Below, in pieces: positions 58,254-64,000 of a stretch of DNA of 64,000 nucleotides. Made by a program: the position numbers and the translations under genes. The stretch covers positions 1,116,001-1,180,000 of the forward strand of contig JAWPGT010000001.1 in assembly GCA_034638255.1 (NCBI GenBank), read 5' to 3'. Source of the stretch: Coprinus comatus. Taxonomy: Eukaryota > Basidiomycota > Agaricomycetes > Agaricales > Agaricaceae. The notes beneath the pieces were generated by a model, which was not told the DNA's origin, made no database searches, and was given only the letters and a program-made list of their open reading frames with translations. Each line of letters begins with the position of its first letter. The stretch's first letter is position 1.

Positions 58254-59811
58254 ATGGTCCGCATATTCTGTTCCCTGACCTGCTATATATCTGATACTTA
58301 TTCCAGGTCTACGTCAATAGCCAAAAGTTCGCCTGGTATGTACGGGTGATAGGTCTCGTCTATGAGCGATAATTGGTTAATCGTTCAAATGTAGCGAATC
58401 CTGTATCAAAGGACATCGATCATCCTCCTGCCATCACACAGACAGACCATTGTTCGAGATCAAGAAGAAAGGTCGTCCGGTTTCTCAATGTCAGCGGTGC
58501 AGAGACCTGAGGCAATCCAAGAAAGTCCATTCTAAATGTTCTTGTAATCCAAGGGATAACGCTGAACCCGAAAGAGTCTTGGCATCTGCGACATCGAAAT
58601 GTACGTCCTTATATTCTTATAAACAATTAAATCTCTTTCTTATAGTGACCTAGCGCGCAGATACATACCTATCGTCCCTGCCCTGCCCAATGGGCTCCGA
58701 GATGTTTTAGCCGCATCAGAAGTTAGAGATGCTACTCCTGCAGATGCTCGGCAGAAAGGTATAAATAACATCAATCTTAGAAGGAGCTTCTATTAACATT
58801 CATTTAGTCGATTCTCTGCTAAACCCTTGCAATTGCAAAAGTGTATGGAAGTGTAACTGCAACCAAGCTTCGGTTCCACCAAATGAATCATCCCCGGAAA
58901 GTACCGCAGACCTTGCTACATTAGCTCATGTGGCAACAATGCGTTGTTACGATTCACCGCCTGTCGCATCTTCACCTATAAATCTTCCAGAACATGCGGC
59001 AAAAATACCTCTCCCTAGAACTATCTCTTTTTCTTCTTCTGCACCTAAACGACCTACCTCTCGGCCGCCAAGTCCTATATACAAGCGTTCGAAGCAACAC
59101 CATAACCACGGTTCGCCGGTAGAACTTCCACCAATCCAATCTCCTTTCGACACAACGCCAAATTTGCCTCACCAAGTCCCTGACTTTGGAATCATGCCTC
59201 CCATTAGCACAATCAACTCTTTGGCCGGCTCTGGATGCACATGTGGTGTTAAATGTGCTTGTCCTGGTTGTGTTGAACATCGTGGATCCGCACATGCCGC
59301 GCATGAGATGAAAGATTGTAAGGATGGCCATTGCTATACTTGTGTGGATTATCAGTCCGGGATTGCTCTACCGGATTCTACATCTCCACTCTCATCTGTA
59401 ACAGGCTCATTGAACTTATCCAGTTTATCGTTGGGCTATATCACAAAGAGCCCCTCTCTGAATCGTTTCTTCGCGCGTGCGGCTGCATTACCCCCACCCC
59501 CGCGCAACCGTCGCATCGGTAAAGGAGTTCAACTTGATCCACGAGACCTATCTTTAAACACCTCGAACGACACTACGTACGAGCCAGTTAACTTACCCAA
59601 ATTGGAATGTTGTGGTGGTAGCTGTAGCTGTCCACTTGGAAGCTGCTCATGCGGTACTTCCTGTGGAGGATGTTGCATAGATGATCCCGTATCAACCTAT
59701 GAGGCTCCCGAACCTGTTAGCGGAATAAACTCGGACGCTCAAGCCTCGCTTAACGTTGAGATGGTGGCACCCGCACCCACCCCATCACAACGAAGTTGCT
59801 GTGCACGATGA
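58254..59811 (+). CDS. CUF1: Copper-fist transcription factor, CUF1/MAC1 type
   Basis: Five exons (58254-58256, 58307-58335, 58395-58600, 58654-58758, 58808-59811) give 448 aa; exon 1 is the ATG alone. The copper-fist DNA-binding domain is intact: VYVNSQKFACESCIKGHRSS, HTDRPLFEIKKKGRPVSQCQ, RCRDLRQSKKVHSKCSC, with the zinc ligands C-x2-C...C-x-C and the minor-groove KGRP motif. Downstream are CNCKSVWKCNCNQ, a Mac1/Cuf1-like motif CTCGVKCACPGCVEHRG, and near the C-terminus a second Cys cluster with CSCPLGSCSCGTSCGGCC. Such Cys clusters bind Cu(I) and control activity in Mac1, Cuf1 and Ace1-type factors. It probably regulates copper transport and detoxification genes. The exon 3/4 junction (donor 58601, acceptor 58653) has an alternative in other phase. 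Confidence 0.85.
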
Positions 59812-60197
59812 TGTTACCTTTTCACCTGGTTCGCCTTTGACTTCTCATCACATGGTTAATATTAACCTTTCTTTTGCTAAACGGTTTATTTACATGTATT
59901 TTATCTCTGGCTGGATGTATTTGCAATGGAAGCTGTGGTTTCTTACTTTGTATAGCCAAATTGACCATACGTATGTTGTATACAGAATGTGGATACCTAA
60001 ATGAAACAAATGTGGAATACTATTTGTGTGTCCGATCCTTGCGAGTTGATTGGAAAAAGAAGCAAGTTGGTATTGCTACGTGTTACTACTATACACTGAA
60101 CAAAGATGATGTTATGAGATAGGAATTAAAAAGAGTAATCAAAACAAACGTACGTGTCATCTGAGGAACAAAGTAAGGTAAAATTAAGGGGGAAACA
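59812..60197. other. Convergent spacer
   Basis: 386 bp between the copper-fist gene (+) and the E2 gene (-). Short overlapping frames only; probable 3' UTRs. Nothing else recognised. Confidence 0.5.
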
Positions 60198-61144
60198 TTA
60201 ACATTCATATTCAGTACCAGTGTTTTTCAAAACAAGTTTCATAAGATCCTTACCATCATAATGGAAACGAGTCTGAAGTGAGGTTGATCGATAAGAACAA
60301 TATTGAGGAAAAAAGATGAACTAGCAAACGCACCTTCTTTGGATTGTCTGGTGCAGTACGGACGTAACGATCATTATCCACAGGTCTGGGAGATATTAAC
60401 CTAAAGGATCATGGATATTACGGAGAGAATGCTTGCTTACCGTTCTTTCTTCTGTCAGAAGTAGTTTAATTATATGAGTAAGGGCACAGAGTAAAACGTG
60501 TTTCAATGAACTACAAACCTTACAAGATGCCAGCATGCTTTGTAAAGTTACGCACACAGCAGTGACACTTAGAACAGGGGACCATTCATTACCGAGTATT
60601 GACGCGCATATCTGTTTAATTATTGAAAGAGTAAATGTGATATGACCACTAAAAAAGGGGGGAAGGGAAAATAACATACATGACCATTCGAGTAGACATG
60701 CTAATCGATATTAAGACTATAAGTTTATAAGGTCAGGAATATGCATAAAGGAAAGTAAACATACCGGGTGCATAGGAGCTTCTCTTCCATTATCTACCAC
60801 AAATTGAACGATTGGAGATGATATTGGATACTGTGGTTCAAATTGGAATTGCAAAAGGTAAACTTCATCCTATAAAAGTTGATATGGTTTAAGGATAGAT
60901 ATATCAAATTAAGAGATAACAGAAGGAAATGAAGTTGAACCTTGTATGGAGATTCACCCATGACTTCAATCGAGAACCACCAAGTCAGAAAATCATCAGC
61001 CTTGACAAGTTTGATACCTAGAAAACATTCATTCTGTTAAGAAGGGGCGGCGGTAATAATGAATCAATGCTAACCAACTGGACATCCTTCTGTTTGGATT
61101 TCCTTCAATTCCTTTGCGAGACGTCTTGTGGCTATCGAACTCAT
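60198..61144 (-). CDS. Ubiquitin-conjugating enzyme, UBE2W type
   Basis: Eight exons (61144-61075, 61017-60941, 60869-60765, 60700-60680, 60611-60519, 60451-60441, 60385-60334, 60272-60198) give 167 aa. The UBC fold is evident: MSSIATRRLAKELKEIQTEG, SIEVMGESPYKDEVYLLQFQ, PISSPIVQFVV, and the active-site region HPHVYSNGHICASILGNEWS with its catalytic Cys. The segment SVCVTLQSMLASCK-like and ERPVDNDRYVRTAPDNPKKT identify UBE2W, an E2 that attaches ubiquitin to protein N-termini and works in DNA damage and stress pathways. The C-terminal 15 residues go beyond the human length. Exons of 21 and 11 nt are required for phase. Donor of intron 1 is GTTAGC. Confidence 0.9.
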
Positions 61145-61539
61145 TGATGTGCCGTTGGTTGTTACTCAGAGGGACTCGATACCAATGGAAAGAGTTGTAT
61201 AGAGAAAGGCTGTGAGTGTGCACAAGCCTCTTATAGAAATCAATCAGGCGTGACTGGCTCTTGTTCTCGCATAACAAGTGTGGTTGGCAAGCTCTTGACA
61301 TCAGTAGCATTGGTTGCAAACATGACCAAATAGGATCTGACTATATATTCCGAGCTTTTTTATTTGTTCCTTATGTCAGTCTTCCCACTTTAGAGTCACC
61401 TGCGCTCCCGTATCTTCAGAAGGGAAAATGCAGGCGCTCGTGGAAAGGCAGAGAAACCTCATACTGCGTCGCAACAGTCTTGTCATCATTCTAGGTGCAT
61501 GGCTACGCTACCCGGCTTGATACATTCATTATATATACA
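61145..61539. other. Spacer between E2 gene and HEM3
   Basis: 395 bp, holding the promoter of the E2 gene and the 3' end region of HEM3. A minus-strand frame continues upstream of the E2 start to 61319 but without a Met that fits the family; no further exon is supported. Confidence 0.45.
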
Positions 61540-62686
61540 CTACGCTGTTGCACTATCTTCTGTTTTGGCCTCCTCAATACGACGCTCACGATCTACATTA
61601 ATATCATCTAGTATTTTTTTGGCACCTGTTTCAATCAGAATCTTGGCCAATCTAACACCCACATCCTCAGCATCCTCAGCACTTGCAACCTTCTCCTTCA
61701 GTGTGTGCTCAACATGCTCCTGTCCATTGATTGAAGTAACTGCACCCGTCAACGCCAACGTACCAGTCCCCTGCGTAGCTTGCCATTCGATACCACTGGA
61801 AACTCCAACTGGCACACTACATCCTCCTTCCAGAACACGCAAGCAAGCGCGTTCGGCCAAGCATCTCCAATAAGATTCTTTGTGTGTTAGTTTTTTGCAC
61901 AATTCAATTGCTTCGAGGTCGTCGCTTCGCACTTCAACTGCCAATGCACCTTGAGATACAGCATGAAGGAGAGTAGGAGGGTGGATATCGGCTGTTATAC
62001 GATCTCCAAAGCCCAATCGCACAAGTCCTGCTTTTGCGAGTATGAGTGCTGCGTAGGGACCCTCAGGAGCATCCAACTTGGCGAGCCGAGTATTTCTAGA
62101 TAAGATTAGCTCAAACCTTGATTATTACTATCGTACTCACAAATTTCCGCGCTAAAAAGTATATCAAACTCCATTCTCACAATCAAGAGCGAAATCAACG
62201 TACCACATCCAAAAATTTGAATCCAGGAAACTTCCTCCTTAACTGCGCAACTCTCCTAACACTACTAGTACCGATAACACTTCCCTCTGGAAGATCTTCC
62301 AACCTCTTCCAATCCAATCCTTTCTTAACAACCAAACTATCCACAGGATCTTCTCTTTCCGCAATCGCGCCAAGGTAACATCCATCTGGTAATGTAGTAG
62401 GTACATCCTTGCATGAATGTACAATCATATCCACATCTTTCTCTTTCAATGCTACTTCCAATTCCTTAGTCCATAATGCTTTTCCTCCCAACAAATAAAG
62501 TGCCTGAGACTGGTTTTTGTCACCTGCAGTTGACATGAAGGATGTACTGAATGTAGGTCCTTCTCCAGAGTTCGGAGGGAAGAGCTCTTGAAGAGATGCA
62601 AGGACTATATTAGTTTGAATTTGTGCAAGCTGTGAAGCTCTAGATGCGAGTACGATGTTACGTCTTGAAGGTGTAGCTTCTGCCAT
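61540..62686 (-). CDS. HEM3: Porphobilinogen deaminase (hydroxymethylbilane synthase)
   Basis: Three exons (62686-62204, 62151-62141, 62095-61540) give 349 aa. Hallmarks: NIVLASRASQLAQIQTNIVL, LLGGKALWTKELEVALKEKD, DMIVHSCKDVPTTLPDGC, EDPVDSLVVKKG, VIGTSSVRRVAQLRRKFPGF, RGNLNTRLAKLD and the dipyrromethane-cofactor Cys in LEGGCSVPVGV. The enzyme polymerises four porphobilinogen units to hydroxymethylbilane in cytosolic heme synthesis. Exon 2 is 11 nt and codes the RGN-L of the substrate-binding RGN motif. The frame is open upstream to 62830, with other Met codons, but that stretch is Lys-rich and unlike the family, so I start at MAEATPSRRN. Confidence 0.96.
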
Positions 62687-62984
62687 GGTGAGAGGTTGAT
62701 AATATTCAAATTTGAACAAATCCCGGGGTTTGTGATCTAATCCCACGTGTTCCTTATGTCTGTCTGTACTCATACTCTTTTTTTGGTTAAACTCAATTTC
62801 ATTTTTTTTTTTTTTACGAGGGGAGTACATTACAGCAAATACAACAATGAACGTTAACGAACGACAAGCATAAACAGTTGAATAGCGAATAATTGAGTGT
62901 TAAACGAAACCAATTATTGCACATAAAGACAAACATATACAGTATAGGAACCTCGAAGGAAAGGACTGATTCTGGCGGCAGACT

Positions 62985-64000
62985 CTAGGATTCGAGTAAT
63001 TCTCTGGGCATATCCGCATACACTGCTGCCCCGGTGCCCATCACGCCAAGCTGTAGCAAGCAAGTTGCGGTATGTTTATATACCGTTTCTAGTGTTGGTC
63101 TCGTTGGCCTCCCTTGCGATTCTGTTTAATAGAATTGAATGGTTGATCAAGTTTGTACGAATCGTTGAATATGGGTAACTTACTGAGGATGGCTTCGTTT
63201 AATTCATTCGCTAAAGCAATCCTCGCATCGGGTCCGGCAACTTCAGCGGCATCATTAGCTTCAAAAGGATTATTCCAAGCAATAACACTCGAAGCCTGTT
63301 CAAACATATGTTTAAGTTCTGGTCGCTTGTCCAATTTGCAATCGTTGTGAAAGTTCTGTCCATATGTAATTGCCTTTTGTAAGGCAGCTTCTAAATCAGC
63401 CGGTGTGGGCCTTGATCCTCCATCTGGTCCAGGGGATTTCGAATTCTCTCGCGCACGTCCGTCAATTGGATAGAGGGTAGCAATTGGCGGATTAATTGGT
63501 GATTCATATGAAGGAATGTCATCATCAATATCCATATCCATACCGTCATCATCCATCATATAGTGGATGCCACTTGGATGGGGTATAGGCGAGTGTTCTC
63601 GTTCCTTGCCATTGCTCATCCTCTTTTTGATCTCGTGAGTATCTAAAATGAGCTCCACCAGTTTTCGACATCGTAATTTGAACAACAAAAGATCGTCCTC
63701 CGCAAATACACCAGGATAATGCTTCCGCGTACCCTCCATAGCTGAATCCACATCACCTCTAATCAAAGCATCTATAATCGCAGTCCGTCGTTCAATATCA
63801 CCCTCGAAATCATTCAGTTCATCAGTTTCTTCATCTTCAGTTCTAAGAACCATATCAACATCGACCTCTCCCATAACAGTTTCCTTTTCCTTCTCAGATC
63901 TCTTCTGATTTTGCTTTTGAAATTCCCGTGCCGTCTTTGCGTAACCATGGTGGATCAAATAGGACAAGACCAGCTGATTCAAAACAGTCTTGGACTCATC
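62985..64000 (-). CDS. RanBPM/Gid1-like protein, C-terminal part (partial)
   Basis: Two exons are visible (64000-63184, cut by the window end; 63121-62985). A LisH motif (VLNQLVLSYLIHHGYAKTAR) is followed by a CTLH domain (FEGDIERRTAIIDALIRGDV, DLLLFKLRCRKLVELI) and a CRA-type C-terminus (LEAALQKAITYGQNF, FEANDAAEVAGPDARIALAN, TLETVYKHTATCLLQLGV). The order LisH-CTLH-CRA with an Asp/Met-rich insert fits RanBP9/10 and yeast Gid1/Vid30, scaffolds of the GID/CTLH ubiquitin ligase; the expected SPRY domain would lie beyond 64000. Splicing at 63183 replaces a short unspliced tail by the conserved CRA end, finishing MPRELLES. This supports the intron. Confidence 0.85.

Noticed and set aside
62687..62830. 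In-frame N-terminal extension of porphobilinogen deaminase.
   Set aside because: Lys-rich, A-tract-derived sequence unlike the family; the internal Met at 62686 gives the standard length.

Overview
The window is nuclear DNA of a filamentous basidiomycete, most likely an Agaricomycete. The evidence is compact genes with many introns of about 45-75 nt (GT-AG, with a few GC-AG), intergenic gaps often below 150 bp, and single-copy eukaryotic housekeeping genes beside basidiomycete-type proteins: a secreted Gly/Ala/Asn repeat protein, a DUF7704-like membrane protein, a PXA-domain protein and a copper-fist regulator. No rRNA, tRNA, CRISPR array, intact transposon or organelle gene was seen. Gene models were built by hand from frame-compatible exons; each exon chain was checked so that codon phase closes across every proposed intron.

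Layout. 0-9 kb: prohibitin 1 3' end, a PUB1/TIA1-like RNA-binding protein, ATG16, Rab7/Ypt7, and a large chromodomain protein with a possible SPOC-like C-terminus. 9-16 kb: AP-1 sigma adaptin, an APH-fold kinase-like protein lacking catalytic residues, 6-phosphogluconolactonase, a single-pass membrane protein and a PXA-domain protein. 16-22.9 kb: a gene-poor stretch with only small unassigned models and a DUF7704-like membrane protein. 23-29.2 kb: CofD/UPF0052-family protein, a disordered protein with a W4/Cys-rich end, chorismate synthase and a SAP30-like Sin3-complex subunit. 29.7-34.1 kb: a secreted repeat protein, a 1.5 kb spacer with a 17-bp inverted repeat pair, and a type I membrane protein. 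34.2-43.4 kb: Gcn20/ABCF3 in 25 exons and DNA topoisomerase II. 43.5-50.1 kb: a rhodanese plus tyrosine-phosphatase protein with a very large catalytic-domain insertion, then a WW-domain protein. 50.9-64 kb: ISA1, RVS167, SDO1, ALG1, NFU1, a CUF1/MAC1-type copper-fist factor, a UBE2W-like E2, porphobilinogen deaminase and a RanBPM/Gid1-like protein cut by the window end.

Most genes are unrelated housekeeping functions. Linked themes are vesicle and vacuole traffic (ATG16, Rab7, AP-1 sigma, RVS167, PXA protein), chromatin (chromodomain protein, SAP30-like, TOP2), and in the last 12 kb iron/copper metabolism (ISA1, NFU1, CUF1-like, HEM3). I found no convincing new multi-gene system. The best leads are single-gene architectures (split phosphatase, APH-fold pseudokinase, chromodomain/SPOC-like protein) and splicing oddities: 8-nt exons, a start-codon-only exon, recurrent GTTCGT donors, GC-AG introns and a (GT)14 tract used as a 5' splice site.
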